Below are positions 11,900 through 25,186 of a stretch of DNA of 64,000 nt, piece by piece. The translations under genes and the position numbers were made by a program. Each line of letters begins with the position of its first letter. Position 1 is the first letter of the stretch. The DNA comes from Lytechinus pictus (lineage: Eukaryota > Echinodermata > Echinoidea > Temnopleuroida > Toxopneustidae), in contig NC_087249.1 of NCBI RefSeq assembly GCF_037042905.1, positions 38,501,401-38,565,400 on the forward strand. The letters run 5' to 3'. The notes beneath the pieces are model-generated. The model made no database searches and had not been told where the DNA came from. It worked only from the letters and a program-made list of their open reading frames with translations.

Positions 11900-14221
11900 T
11901 ATAGAGGATATCATAGAAGGGCATATTTATGTACGGGTACATTTAGCATGGAGCTATTAATAGCTCTTTGCATTTAGTTCAATACCACATGCAGATCCCA
12001 TTATTGTATATTCCACATCATCCATCAGGGACAGAGTAACCAGGGGGAGGGGTGTTCCCCCCCCCCCCCCCCCGTATACTGGGCTATGTTTAGTCTTTGC
12101 TGGTTTAATATGGTACATACGGAGAGTTCAAACGGTGCATGTCGAACTTCAAATCTAGTCCCCCCCCCCCCGTAGTTCCTCAAAAGAAGAAAAATACACA
12201 TGTGATCAATGAAAATCGCTCAAGAAGAAATACCAATTATCTAGCCTTTGAACATATAAATCATTTTATCTCGTTATCCAGAGCTGTAAATATGTAAGTA
12301 CAATAAATTTTATATTGTCACACAAGACACACACATGTGAATTAAAGAATTTTGAATTTCATTTCCATACATGTAGTTTTGTCATGTGTGGATGATAGGA
12401 GCTAGGAAGAATATAATTGTTGGCAAGCAGACGAAATGTTTCTTATCCCTCAGCAAAAATCATTCTAAATCAAATTATTGTTCTGTACTGAAGCCTATTA
12501 TCCAGAAATGTAGACAATAAGGTGTAGAAATCTTCCTTGTTACAGAGAAATTGAATTAGGAATTTGTCTGTGTATTAATGTTCTTAAAAATATATGTATC
12601 CTATGTTTGATAAGGTAGGAAGAAAAACAATTTGGAAAGCTATTAGTATACCAAGTCAGAATTTCATATTGTATGTCTCATTATTCTGCCTGCATACAAC
12701 TAACTGATCATGAAGGAATAACTGCTAATCACTGACCGACCGGTATATATATATGTACATGCATGATGATAACTTTGTTTTGGGATCATTCCAAAAGTTA
12801 TAAAGATTTCCAACCAGCATCTTCAAGTGTCTATGGCACATAATTATCAAACCATATATATCTTTCATGATCAGCATAACAAATCAATAAAAACATACTG
12901 AAATTACAGTACTACTAGACGACAATAGGTACCAGTCACATAAAAAGTAGCAATAATGATGATGATGATGATAATGATGATGATGATAGTGATAGACATT
13001 CTTACAAATTGACATTTATACAGTTGTAAACAATAATGAACATTCTTGAAGAATTCAAAATGGTTAGTTAGGTCAATTTTCTATCTCTTAAAATGGATAG
13101 AGTTTTCCTTTCTCTTTAATAGCCAAATAATATTCAATTTCCTTTTATTTTCACACGTAGGGCCTATAAAGCATTTCATTTTTGTATGCCTATGAAGAAG
13201 AACCCTGTGTGTGTCCCATCCCTCAATGAATTGATATGCATGACTCACATAGCCATTTCGCACCATGCTCTCATCTCCAAGAAGAGAGTCCCCCCTATGA
13301 CGACAGCACAAGGCTTCTGCTTTATAAAAGAGAAGTTCCCCTTTAAGGTGGTCCCACATGTGCCTATCTGCGTGTGTGTTTGTGACTCATCACCATGCCT
13401 ACTGTGCCATGTGTACCCTTGTCTCAGACGCAAATTTGGGTATCCAGGAGGTGCCGCAATTTTCTGCTTAGCGGTCGGAGGAAGCAGTAATAGGTCAGGG
13501 GAGGGGTAGAGCCGGCATGACTGAGAGGGGGCGAACAATTTGTCATATTGTATCTGTGCATGTTTGGAATGAAAAAGGATTACCTTTGCATTTTAATGTT
13601 GGGTTATAAAGCAGACAGGAGTGAAGTAATGTAAACCCTCTGGATATATTCTCGCTTATCAAAAATATTAATTATATCGGAAGAATAAAGAGGGCAACAT
13701 TGGTTGTCTTGATTTAGTGGAACGAATTGAGAGTATTATTTTTTTCAGAATTAAGCAGAAAATGCTTAAGATACATACACTTACTTTCAATAGGGCATTG
13801 TGCTTATCATATATAGTCCTGTTATAAAGTCATGGATTAAATAGGATCATTTCATTATTCTTTATAGCAAAGGAAAATTTCATGCTGTGTAATATCAGCC
13901 AAGTCAAGATCTTTGTCCGCAATCAAAGAATCTTCTCTCCTAAATACTTTGTAAAATCCAAGACATTTGGTATGAATATAGCTTTTTGGAAAATGGCACC
14001 AAAATTATGGAAAACACTCTTGATATTAGATCAATTATTACAGCCTTTGACAAATTCAATCTGTCTTAAAAACCTAACTTGTATAAACAGTAAGATTACA
14101 AGCTTTCAATTTTCATAAAGAGAGATCATATTATAGGCCCTACGTTTCTAAAAACTTTATAGTATTATGATTTTTAAGTTCATTATTATTAAAGCAGTTA
14201 AATCAACAGCACTCATCCAAT
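11900..14221. other. Non-coding; homopolymers and (GAT)n microsatellite
   Basis: C-runs at about 12057-12073 and 12163-12172, a (GAT)n/(GATGAT) run at 12957-12988, and otherwise AT-rich sequence. No exon was recognised. Frames of about 92-107 codons around 13081-13538 overlap on both strands and are unsupported. Confidence 0.5.
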
Positions 14222-14369
14222 TCCAGGGTCCATTTTCATGATTTGTCATAACAAATGCACAATTTCCATAACAAATTTACTATCAGCCAATCAGATAAGG
14301 ATTTCAGTAGCTTTTAACTGTTATTGCAAATTTGTTATTGAAGCAAGTTTTGTGAACCAGGGCCCCAGA
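14222..14369. mobile_element. Degenerate palindromic MITE
   Basis: It begins CCAGGGTCCATTTTCATGA and ends in GTGAACCAGGGCCCC, with the internal motif AGCCAATCAGATAAGG then TTCAGTAGCTTTTAACTGTT. The internal motif is shared, in either orientation, with 25026-25186 and 51070-51380. Confidence 0.55.
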
Positions 14370-14548
14370 TCCAAGATGAGGCAATTATGAACTTTCCATA
14401 ACAATTGCGTTGTTGTGGTTTTTGAAAGAGAGGCAGTTTTTGGAAAATGAACAATACAGAGTTTCAGCATGACTAATATTTTATGAGTGCAAATGGGGTT
14501 GTGATTGTGTGCATTAGAAGATACATAAATTACTTCTCTTTTGTTGAC

Positions 14549-15024
14549 AGTTTGTACGATCCTGCGTGCAGGTTTCGCCTTTGTTAGGGCCGTCTGCACC
14601 AGCCCGAGTTTTCAAATTAGTGCGCTATTTCTGATCCTGCAAATTATCTCGATCTGAACAATTTCAAGATTATTTGTATACTAATGGAGATGCAATTATC
14701 ACGCTAGTTTGCTGGATTAATCTCGAGATTGCAATCCCAAGTCAACTTGGGATTTTTTTCAAAATAACGCGCTATTTACGAATTATCCCGCTAATTCGCC
14801 GGAGCAGACACACTCAGGATTATTTATTCATGGCGTCAGACCATAATGCATCGATGCCTCGCTCGAGCAGGAATCGCTCTCCTTGCGATGGTGGAGACGG
14901 GGTTTCTTGAATCTCGAGATTAATCGCGAAGAGGGCCGATCGGGCTAAAATCTTGAGATTGAGCAAACTCGGGCTGGTGCAGCACCGCCTAGTTTGTACG
15001 ATCCTGTGTGCAGGTTTCGCCTTT
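14549..15024. repeat. 34-bp direct repeat flanking CTCGAG-rich element copy 3
   Basis: The 34 bp at 14549-14582 recur at 14991-15024 with one mismatch. They are separated by the 403-bp element. The pattern is best explained by a pre-existing tandem duplication of about 37 bp, into which the element inserted at a TA. Confidence 0.8.
14587..14989 (-). mobile_element. CTCGAG-rich TIR element, copy 3 (inverted)
   Basis: This is the same family as 2203-3097 and 11510-11899 but reversed. It starts GGGCCGTCTGCACCAGCCCG and ends CTGGTGCAGCACCGCC, flanked by TA at 14585-14586 and 14990-14991. It is about 403 bp and lacks the extra segment of copy 1. Confidence 0.8.
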
Positions 15025-15078
15025 ATAGTGAATAACATTCTGGACTCCTCACCAAGCTTTCCAGGGAAACAAATACAC

Positions 15079-15158
15079 TGGGGGGGGGGGGGGGGTGATG
15101 TAGCCCCTGAAATGCTCAAAAGAGCCCTGGAACCCCCCCCCCCCAAAAAAAAAAAGGG
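15079..15158 (+). repeat. G-run, C-run and A-run cluster
   Basis: A run of about 16 G at 15080, then about 13 C followed by about 12 A at 15133-15157. Low complexity; probable G-quadruplex or length-variable site. Confidence 0.9.
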
Positions 15159-16009
15159 AGCCCTGGAAATTCTTACTGGAAATCCCTGTTCATCGTAATG
15201 TTAAAGCTTTTCCAATGTTGCAGATTTAGTTGTGAAAAGTAGCCCCCCAATATAAAAACAAAATATTTTTTTCCTTGTAGCTTGCCTTTACAGCCGTTTT
15301 TTATCCCCTCTATTCAAATAATGCTTTGAACCTCATTTAAAGAGACCACTTTTTCTGGGATCTCATTTGGAGTTGTACTGATTAATCCTTATTAATTCCT
15401 GTGCTTTGGGTTTGTTGTTCACTTAAATATTTTTATGATTATTCAAAAACAATCATGCATGCTCTCTAGGAAAACAAATTGTAGACCTCTCATGAATGAC
15501 AATTGGTAGGTAGAATGCTCAAATTATTTACTGTGTACTAGGCCTCTAGTCATGATGAAAACCAATGCAGTTTTGGTGAAAAAAATAATATGAATATAGG
15601 ATCTATTCGTCATGGTATTATCATATACAATAGACTGACACCATAGTGTATGCAGTTTCTGAAACTGAAATGAAACAAAATCCTGAAAGGTGTTCAAAAT
15701 TACTGTCCATTCATTCGGTCAAGGCTTTTCATTTTAATTCTATGTGTAGAAATGCAGGGCAGAAACTTAAGACTTGACTCAGTTTGAATGAAGTAGACAA
15801 GCAATGGATATAATATACATGTATATAGTATACTTTTGCGTTAAAGTTTTTAGTATATTTGTATACATGGTTTATTAAAAAGATTTATTCAATATTTATT
15901 GTTTGAACAATCATGATAATTCGAAAGAACATTTCCAACAAAAAGAGATAAATAGGAACGAAAAATAAGCAAGTAAAGGCAGAGTATTAAAGAATAAACT
16001 TATTTACCC

Positions 16010-16230
16010 TGGCTTTAGCTTTAGCTACCATTTTTTCAATGTTGCTCAGTGCATTCAAGGGATTAATCCTACCAGGTACCCATTCACCTCACCTGGGTCA
16101 AGTGCAGCGCAGTATGGATAAATATCTTTGCTGAAGGAAAACACGCGCTCTGGCTAAGAGGATTCGAACCCACAACTCTCTGATTGAAAGACGAGAATCA
16201 GAACCGCTACACCACAACATGCCCACAATA
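16010..16230 (-). mobile_element. tRNA-derived SINE
   Basis: Read on the minus strand it has a tRNA-like head with box A-like TAGCGGTTCTG and box B GGTTCGAATCC (16160-16170), followed by a body containing ACCCAGGTGAGGTGAATGGG and ending in a short AGCTAAA-type tail near 16010. The structure fits a tRNA-related SINE rather than a functional tRNA, because it lacks a clean acceptor stem. Confidence 0.7.
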
Positions 16231-16235
16231 GAGTG

Positions 16236-18096
16236 CAATAAAAATATCCGGAAATAACACTTAAAAATTTTGCATATGAATTTTCACAATTATCAAATAA
16301 AATAATTCAGATTATATTGTTTTCTCACAATCTAACAATTTTATAAAAAACATGATGTTAACTGTTGTTTGAAGTACATCAGCCAACAAAATTCTGCATA
16401 ATCTTCCGAGTGATCAATATCCGAGGGCTTTTTTTTCATTGGAGTCTCTTTCAGTTCAATAAAAAAGGCAGGAGCCATAATGGGCCTCATTCATAGCTAA
16501 GTCATCTTCCTTCTCACTGTGCAGTGATTCTGTGTTTATAAGACACCCCCTCAATAACCCCCCCCCTCCCACCTCCCATGACTCACAGATCATTAGAGCA
16601 GGGAGCGCATTTCATGAAACAAGTAATCAGTGAATTTCAATGACTGTTGTTATAAGCTACTGCAAATCCGTGCATTTGATTGGCTGAGAGCCTATTAGGA
16701 AAGAATATCACATGAAATGCTCTGTACAAGCTATCCCTGGATCACTATATGAATAGACCGACCACCTTTAAAAAACATATTCTTTGAAAATTGAATCTTT
16801 GTCACATTTACAAAATGATCATTTTGGAATGAATTTCATTATTTCAGATTCCGAATATTGGCATTTATATACTATATGTATTTTTATTTTAGTTTGAACA
16901 AACCCCCGAAAAATGTGGATCAAGCTGTTTCCTCAGTTTTTGCTGAATGCTCATAAAATTTTGCACACATACTGTTGGAATAAATATGTGGAGTTTCATA
17001 TTACTAGTATAATGTTCATGAGAATATGCAGGGAAAAAACTTGAATGTTTAAAATGTCATCACTTTAAAATTGTATGTCCAAGTTTGATGAGATTGTCAG
17101 TGTATTTGACTGTTTGTTTGATTTTATCTTGAACGAGAGTCATATTAATGAGAGGGGCAACAGTGGAAACAACACATTAATGATAATATTGACCTACATG
17201 AATATCTGATACAGCTATCATGAATTCATTCTGATAGTCTGAATCAGAATGGTGCGGATATGAATAGTGTGAACCCTGCAATAAAAGTTGCCTCTGTTTA
17301 TTTCCTAATAATCTGTTCAGTTCACTACCTTTTTTTTTTTTTACAAATGCAGCGAGGAAATAGTCTGAATATGAATAGAAAGTAGAATCTTCATAAACAT
17401 TTATTGAAATGAATTAATTGAAATATGCTTCTTTTATGAGCTAACCCATCCTTAAGGATGAAGAGTTATTTATAAAAGGAAGGCATTTATTCAGATCGAA
17501 TATTATTAGCTCTACCTACATGTACTGTATATACACAAGAGTATGGAACTCAAGAATGTTATTCCTGTTTTACATATCTAGTGGAAAAAAAATTTACCTG
17601 AATTTTAAAAAATATATACAGTTATATTAAAAGAAAAAGCAGACTTTTTTATCAAATATTTATATTGGATTCTTAGACTCTATCTGTATTCTATGTTATA
17701 AAGAATGTTTTGGCATAGTGAATTACACGTATCTTGTAAGTAATCATAGACTACAAGTAGGGCCTATATATATGATAACAGGAAAGAGGCCAAAACCGAA
17801 ACTAAGCTGAAGACGACACAATGAGTGATAAAGTAGACGCAACCAGGGGAAATAGTAATCTTAATTACAAAGTAAAACTGAAATGAGCTGCAAGCCTTTT
17901 ATCAAAGCCACTAGATACTGCAACCTCCATGATTATATCGTAATTTATAGATGCACTGTTAGCTTGTATTTGCCAAATTGGGAGACTGAAGTACCAGGTA
18001 AGATAGATCTTTCTAACTTTTTTTCTTTAACTGTATTCAAAATTTCTAGGTTACTGCATAATTTTAAGATGAGCCACAACTTCATCATGAATTTTT
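16236..18096. other. Non-coding, partly palindromic-element derived
   Basis: A degraded palindromic element is visible at about 16598-16735 (GCATTTCATGAAACAAG ... TGATTGGCTGAGAGCC ... ATGAAATGCTC). The rest is AT-rich without recognisable features. Confidence 0.4.
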
Positions 18097-18358
18097 AGTT
18101 GATTTTGTTGTACAATTGTACAATAAGAAGAAAGTTAACAACTTTTTGGCTCGTCTGTAACTGAAAATAAATTTGGAAAACATACAATCTGCATGTAATA
18201 ATTCCTGGTTTGTTTGTAAATGACATTGAAATACATTGATTGCTTAAGCTGTCTCTAGATCTGGATCTGGATGTGATACAGTGCAGGACTGTTGGGTATG
18301 ATGCTATAAATGGGAAAATTTGAAGTTGATTTTGTTGTACAATTGTACAATAAGAGGA
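18097..18358 (+). repeat. 36-nt direct repeat pair containing a 16-nt palindrome
   Basis: The 36 nt at 18097-18132 recur with one mismatch at 18324-18359. Each contains the perfect palindrome TTGTACAATTGTACAA. The 190 bp between them have no recognised identity. Confidence 0.8.
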
Positions 18359-18359
18359 G

Positions 18360-21300
18360 CGTAAAGATGTTGGTTGTCAGATTGTTTCTGTCCCTAAAAA
18401 GAAAAGCAAAGTACACTTTTTGCACTATGATATAAAATGGTCATAACAGCTGTAATCATTTGAATTATAAGTCACTATGCAACTTTTAATGTACATGTAT
18501 GCATGCATTGTTATTAGATCACTATATCCACACTTATTTTCTGTTATCATAAGTACCTGGGCACATTTAACAATAAATAAATTGTGCCTAATCCCTCCAA
18601 AAGACGAGCCAACATTTGTATGCCAAAGGATTGTAAATGAAAATCATGAAGTGAGAAATTCCATGTTGTAAACTTGTAGTGTATTGTGTGATTTTATCAA
18701 TTTTATTCTCTAATATTTCCCTTTTGTATAGTTTAATGAAAATGAAAAAAAAAAGAATATCATGATGTTATAGGGTAATACTTCCTCTTTTAGCTTGCTT
18801 TATTCATATTATTAGGCAAAGTTTATAGCAGTATTGATGTACTTGTTACACCTTGTATTAAGTTCCCATGGAAGCTTCGATTTGTAAAAACGGGATAGGT
18901 GGGTTGTGTATACCTTATGCGAAAATCAATATTTTAATTATCTATTCAGTCTGCACCCCCCCCCCCCCGCGTCTGACTCACTTTGGAAAGCCGTAGTCAC
19001 AGTGAACAAAAAAATGTAAAGCCAAATTAATTTTTTGAGTTGGTTGATGTATGAATATTCTTTTAGAATATCTATAAGTGGTTACCAGCATCACCATAAT
19101 TCAAGAATTTTTCATATTCAATATACACGCTATTTATAAAACCAGTGAAAAAAAAATATGCATTTGTGTAAAGGCATTTACGAGTGTATACAGAGTACAG
19201 GTAGTTACTGTAGCATGCCTCCAAACCGATAATTGTAGTTTATCTGTAATCCCACCTACCGAAACATTATGAGGGTTTTTTAGGAAGTAGGACCTCGATC
19301 ATCCTTCCTCAACCAGGAAATCCTGCATAGTTGGCTGACTCTATTCTTTTTTTCTTTTCCTCCACTGAATAGGTAGAAATGACGTACATTTTTTTTGTCA
19401 TAAATGTAAAGGCTGAATTTCTTCTCAGGAACTTCCTGTGGTTTTAATCTAGTTTGTAGCTGTATACTCTGTAATTTTAGTGTGTAGCAGTACAGGACCT
19501 AACTTTCATGCCTCGGAAAGAGTTAGAATACACTTGGAGAAGGACTAGATCTAAATGTGTTTAAACAGGCTAGGCTCTCTTTCATAATATTTGTTGTTGC
19601 CCACAACTTTATTTCTGACCAGAACAAGTAGGTGCTAAAACCGGTAAGTTAGCTGGTTGGTGTTTAAATTTGATCCTAGTAGATTATTGTCTTAATGCAA
19701 AATTAATATTTGTTCAAACTCATAAAGAAAAATTAGGGAGAAATAAATCAATAAAATGAATTAATAACTGAAAATTAAAATGAATTTGAAAAGGAAAAGA
19801 TGAAATAAAAGAATTGGAAATACATTTTTGAAATTTTATTTGAAATAAAATTAAATATGAAAACAATATTGATAATGATTTAAAAATGGATGAAACAAAG
19901 AATAAAATGTACAAATAAATAAATGGGTAATGATGAATGCATGAATGCATGAATGAATGAATGAAATGAGTGAATGAATAGAAGATGGATGGAATATGAA
20001 TGAAATGGGTAGTGAATTCATTCAAAATGTGTCATATTATTCTTATTCTGAATAAGCAAGGGTTAATCCTATTTTTCATTTTTATATTGTCTGTATTATT
20101 TTGGATTGGGATTAGGAAGGCCATGCTTTCAAAGGTCCGATTTAGTGAGGTATAGTATTTTATTTACAAATAAAACATGAGTGGATTACAGGTCATGATG
20201 ACGAGTCTTTATTCAATGAAGGTCTACTAGCAGTTGATAAGTATTTCCTTGACATGAATTGTTAATTTTGGATTAGGATAAAAGTCGACTTACAAACAAT
20301 CCCGGGGAAAATAAACAAATATTACAAAGTGTTACAAGTGTATCTTGATTTTAGTTATCAAAGATAAATAATGGGAGGATCTCCTGGTTCGGCAAGGCTA
20401 AATCGTTGGATCAAGGTAGTAGTAATTTTATCTGGACATAGTGTAAATGATCAGTGTGAATTACACATTGTTTGAGTGTAGGTCTATTGGTATAAAAGTA
20501 AGAACTTGCGTTCCCACACATTTAGGCACAGGAAGGGAAGGTATATCATTAATAGAAAGTATCCTAGCAAGCAATGTAAACCACTGAGAAAAAGAAACTC
20601 TAAGTGGGAAAGGGGGAGTATTGAAGGCGTAGGGACGTTCACACCTGACAATTACCCTGGAATTTAAAGAAGGGAAATAATTAAGTACAAGTTCTGTTGT
20701 CACAGTTATTGAAGTTGCCAAGTGCATACTGCCCTGCATTTACACTAATGATTCAAGACCAGGGCTTATCTAATTCTCTAAATTATATTTTGTTTATTTA
20801 TGCACAATTCATTTTCCCCTTTATCGTGATCTCATTAAAAGTGATATCAAATCAAATCATAGACAGATCTTTTGTGGTTAATATATAATTTATGCCATTT
20901 TTTTATATTCAGTGAAATTATACTACTTTTTTGTGAGGTAATTCAGACAGACAAATAAAGTGGGTAAATCATGACAAATCAAAATGTATTTTGTTTGTTT
21001 CCTTGGTGAAATCCTGATTACAAAGCATCAAGAATGAGGCAATGCTAAAATGGTAAAGAAGGAGCCTGAGATTTAAAAGATTTAATGGCGACTAATGCTT
21101 ACTCACTACTTGGCCTCAGATGCAGTCAACATGTATCTACGTTTTAATGAACAATTGGATGAAAGGGGATTGCTGCATTCAGCTGACAAAAGAGGATTAG
21201 AATGGGAATAAAAAGGGTACATGTAGAAGCCACAAATAAATATACATGCACAGTGGGTAAAGTATAGTCCATATTCAGGATCAAAGAGAATATTATAACC

Positions 21301-23328
21301 AAATTATTTAGTACATTTTTTTTTCAATGAAGAAAATAATCTATATTAAACATATTCAGTTGAGTTGGAAGATAGACTTGTAATTTCTGTATTATTGTTA
21401 ACATTCCCCACAGTCAAATACAAACTTTTATTCATCATAACCACCCCCTCTTCCGAAATCCCAACAACATCAACAGGCAATTAGGACTGTTGTAGACTTG
21501 ATCACTCTCTCCATGTGCCCCCTTAAAATAAGAAATTTAGAACTGAATAGATGAATAAATAGGTAAATAAATAAATGAATAAATAGATAGATAGATAGAA
21601 TGAATAAATAAGTATAAGTTGAATAAATAAAAACTAAATTGAATAAATGAATGAATTGAATGAATAAATAGATAGATAAATGAATAAATATAGCTGTAAA
21701 TAAATGAATAAATATACAAACAAATAAGTAAATGCAAAAGAATGACCATATACACCCCTTTGGTCACACTGTCAAACCTCCCCACTATTTCCAAACAAAA
21801 TAATAAAAGTTAAAAAAAATTGATTTTTGAAAAAGTGTGAATTTCACAGGAAGACTAGGAAAAAGAGCAAGCCAAAACTAGTATTGTTTTATTAGCTTGA
21901 CCAAACCATGGACCTGTAGGTCCATGACCAAACCGAGTCCCTGGTGCTGGCATTTCTAGTCTCGGCATGACTTTTGTCATGCTATTAATAATACCATGCC
22001 CTGGAAATACTCCATCTATGAAGAGAAGTATTGGGCCTATTTGTAGGTCTGTTATTAAATGTATCAGGCATATTTTTTCTGAAAAACTGTTTGTTTTCCT
22101 CTCTTTCGGGTTCTGTACGGGGAATAACAAGGTTGGTTTCCTTTGCACAAGCACTGACTCACTGTCAACTTGTAGATTCTTGTTTTTGTGCTATATTGAA
22201 CCATTTCAAAGGTAGTTTGACTTCAAATCATGCATGCAAGGGTGGGTTTATTACACAAAAGAGCAGTGTGTTATGAAACCCAGTAGGACAGCTTTTGAAG
22301 TGCATGTGTCATGTATGATGGGCGTACCAAATTGAGAAAATTTTCAACCAGATAGTGAACAGAACTCCATTTTTCACAAGACAGTTGAGGAACAACACTT
22401 AGAGTAAATGATGGGATGAGCAAGTTCTAACTAAGGAGCTTGTCAAATTAAATAAAATCAAACTATCCATTCTGTTTCTCTTGATAGATTTCTCTCTCCA
22501 CACTAATGTTATGACCAAGGTTGGAGTATTCCCTTTATAAACTGACCAACAGAATTCATTTTCTTTCAGTTTTCCAGTATGGTATCCATGAGTAGCCAAG
22601 TGCTCAGCAAAAAAAAACCTATCATGTAAGATGATATCTTGTTCAGATTGACAGTTAGTACACCAATGTGACACAGTGTTGAATCGTTTCATTGTCATTT
22701 GATATACATTCCTGACCTAATAATATACACATGTGATAAGTAGTTGGTTTGTTAAAGGGGCAGTTGACCCAGACGATAAAATGTTTCAATGTAAATTAGC
22801 AACGGAAGCCGACCAAGACGATAATTGTGTGTCAGTCAAACACAGAAAAGGGAAGAATACTGGTCAAGGTTTGACAAAAATCAATAAATATAAGAGAGTT
22901 ACATGTATGAATTTTTAATGATTCGATATTGTCATATGCAAGCAGCCACTCCGTAGGCCTGTGTATGTCGTATAATATAGACTCCCTAGATACCCATTGT
23001 TATGGTTTATATTTTATAATGACAGATTTTTTTATATAGAATTAGACTGGATGAAATTATGTATCCTGCTGATATAATGAATGCACAAGTAAAATCAGCC
23101 TCAATTTTCTGAGAAAATTAATTGCATTTTCTTGAATTTTTATATCACGTGACCAATGGTGGAATTAAGTGCAAATTGACATCACAAAACCAAATGTTTG
23201 AAATTCCATGACTCTGATATTCTTTTATGGATCTTCGCCAACTTGTCTTTTCACCAATATTTTTCTCTTTTTTTTTTTTTTGGGGGGGGGGCTTATTAAA
23301 AACCTACTTCACACCAGAGTAAACTCCC
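18360..23328. other. Non-coding; GAAT-type microsatellites
   Basis: Degenerate (GAAT)n lies at about 19905-20010 and (AAAT/GATA)n at about 21540-21720. A lone TTAAAGGGGCAGTTGACCC end at about 22754 resembles the TTAA-flanked family at 8274. A T-run/G-run junction is at 23269-23291. No exon recognised. Confidence 0.5.
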
Positions 23329-23329
23329 C

Positions 23330-24765
23330 ATAGAGATATATACTAATAACGCTAGAGGGCGTACTTCGTCAAATCGCTGTGATTACGCGGAGACCGGCCG
23401 CCATTACTCGATAGGTCTTCGAAGCCTGCCATGCGCGTACAGTACCTATGGGGCATGTACAGTGGTAGCACAGAAACGGAACAAAAGGATGACATATGAG
23501 CGCGAAAGCAAATGGAAAAGTTAAATAGTTTTGAATATACTGAATTAAAGTTGAATTAACAAAAAATCTAACAAAACGGGAACAAAAATGCCTATATAGG
23601 AATATCAATAGCGCATACAGGCCAATGATATTACATCCCCAATTGTTTTTGCTTTGGTCATATTAAACATTTCGATAGGTCGCTACATTAATTTTTATGA
23701 CTTTTATTTTCTAATGATTTGGAAGGGATGAATATTAAAATATAGGCCTGCAGATTTAGGGAATTTATCATGTTCCTATGAGAAAAAAAATAACAAGTGC
23801 ACTGAAAACCCAATATAGTTTTACCATTGATGGTGTAACGGGAGGCTAACCATGATGTAAAATTAATAAGATGCCCTTTAAATATTCTATACTTGATAAT
23901 AAAATAGTAATCAAAGATCAAAACACTTATACAAATTATTGTACATTTAAAAAAACTATATACTTCATACAAATGCAAGTTACATGTATAGTTGGCCATT
24001 TATGCTCAATTTTATAGGCCTACTGGTTTTTTTTTGTGACGAGATAAGAATGTTCATCTGTAAAATCGTAGGGCCTATCCGATTTATATTACTTTGTATT
24101 ATGTTTGAATGAAAATGAAAAAAAAATTAGTTGAAGTAGAGTGAAACGAATAGAGTTAAAATGAATCAAACTTACAAAATTATATCCATCATAAACAAAT
24201 TGATCATGAGAACACGGAATCGTGTGGACGAAGGAATGACGGTGCCAAAGGATGATGTATCATTAAAGCCAAAGATAGGGAAGTCCAGAGAAGATGGGCT
24301 AATTCACTGTCTTTTGAAATGATTTACTTTTAATGTTGTATGTTTTATTTTTTTCTACTTATCTATGTCATTATTATCAATATTGTTATCTATTATTATT
24401 TATAATAGGCATGTGGCAGGTAATCGTAAATGCACTATAAATAGAGAATTTCATCCCGAGAATCCAGATAAAAAGACAAATTAATAGCATAATCCCCATG
24501 TAAACACACTAATAGTTTATTGACATGCAATTTGTCATTCATATTTTCAATTGTAATTAGATTTGATTCCTTTCTTTAAGATAAAAGCCAGAGACAGCAT
24601 CCCTTTTCACAGCGTTACAACGTACGAGCTATGGGTACATCCGGGTACTTTTGCGAATCTAGACCTATTGAGCAATGGCCGACCATGCTCCGCGCAATCA
24701 CAGACGTTAAGTACGCGTGCCTATGGCGACTCCGCACTCTAGCGTAATTAGTATACATCTCTATG
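23330..24765. mobile_element. Mutator-like non-autonomous element, ~1.4 kb
   Basis: Ends are inverted over about 110 bp with gaps: left ATAGAGATATATACTAATAA, right complement ATAGAGATGTATACTAATTA, and both then continue with ACGCTAGAG.GCG and GTGATTRCGCGGAG. The 9-bp sequence AAACTCCCC flanks both sides (23321-23329, 24766-24774). Long TIRs plus a 9-bp target duplication are typical of Mutator-like elements. The interior has no transposase-like frame. Confidence 0.65.
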
Positions 24766-25025
24766 AAACTCCCCCATTAAACTTAGTGTGCTTATTTTCA
24801 CTTTCAGTCCAGGCCAACATGCATGTCTTTAAGTAGAAACTGAAATGAATGAATGTACATCAAGTGATACAAGTTTTCTGTGAATTTGATTGATAAGAGT
24901 TGTACATGTAGGCTATGTACTTTACACTTGAAGTTTGATTCAATCTTGCTCTATGTTTGTTTTAAAATGAATCAGATATTATGGTCATGCTGTATATAGT
25001 CCTCTTGAGTGTTATTGGCCAACCC

Positions 25026-25186
25026 ATCTGGGGCCCAGTTTCATAAAACTTGTTTTAACAAATTTGCAACAACAGTTAAAAGCTACTGAAATCATACAAT
25101 TTGATTGGCTCATAGTAAACTTGATATATAGATTGTGCATTTGCTATTATAACTACATGTAGACTTTATGAAACAGGGCCCCAGAT
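25026..25186. mobile_element. Palindromic MITE with GGGGCCC ends
   Basis: It runs from ATCTGGGGCCCAGTTTCATA to the complement ATCTGGGGCCCTGTTTCATA. The interior contains ATTTGATTGGCTCATAG, a motif shared with related copies in the window. Length about 160 bp. Confidence 0.85.

Noticed and set aside
16149-16230. tRNA gene on the minus strand
   Set aside because: Has box A/B-like motifs but no proper acceptor stem and continues into a SINE body.
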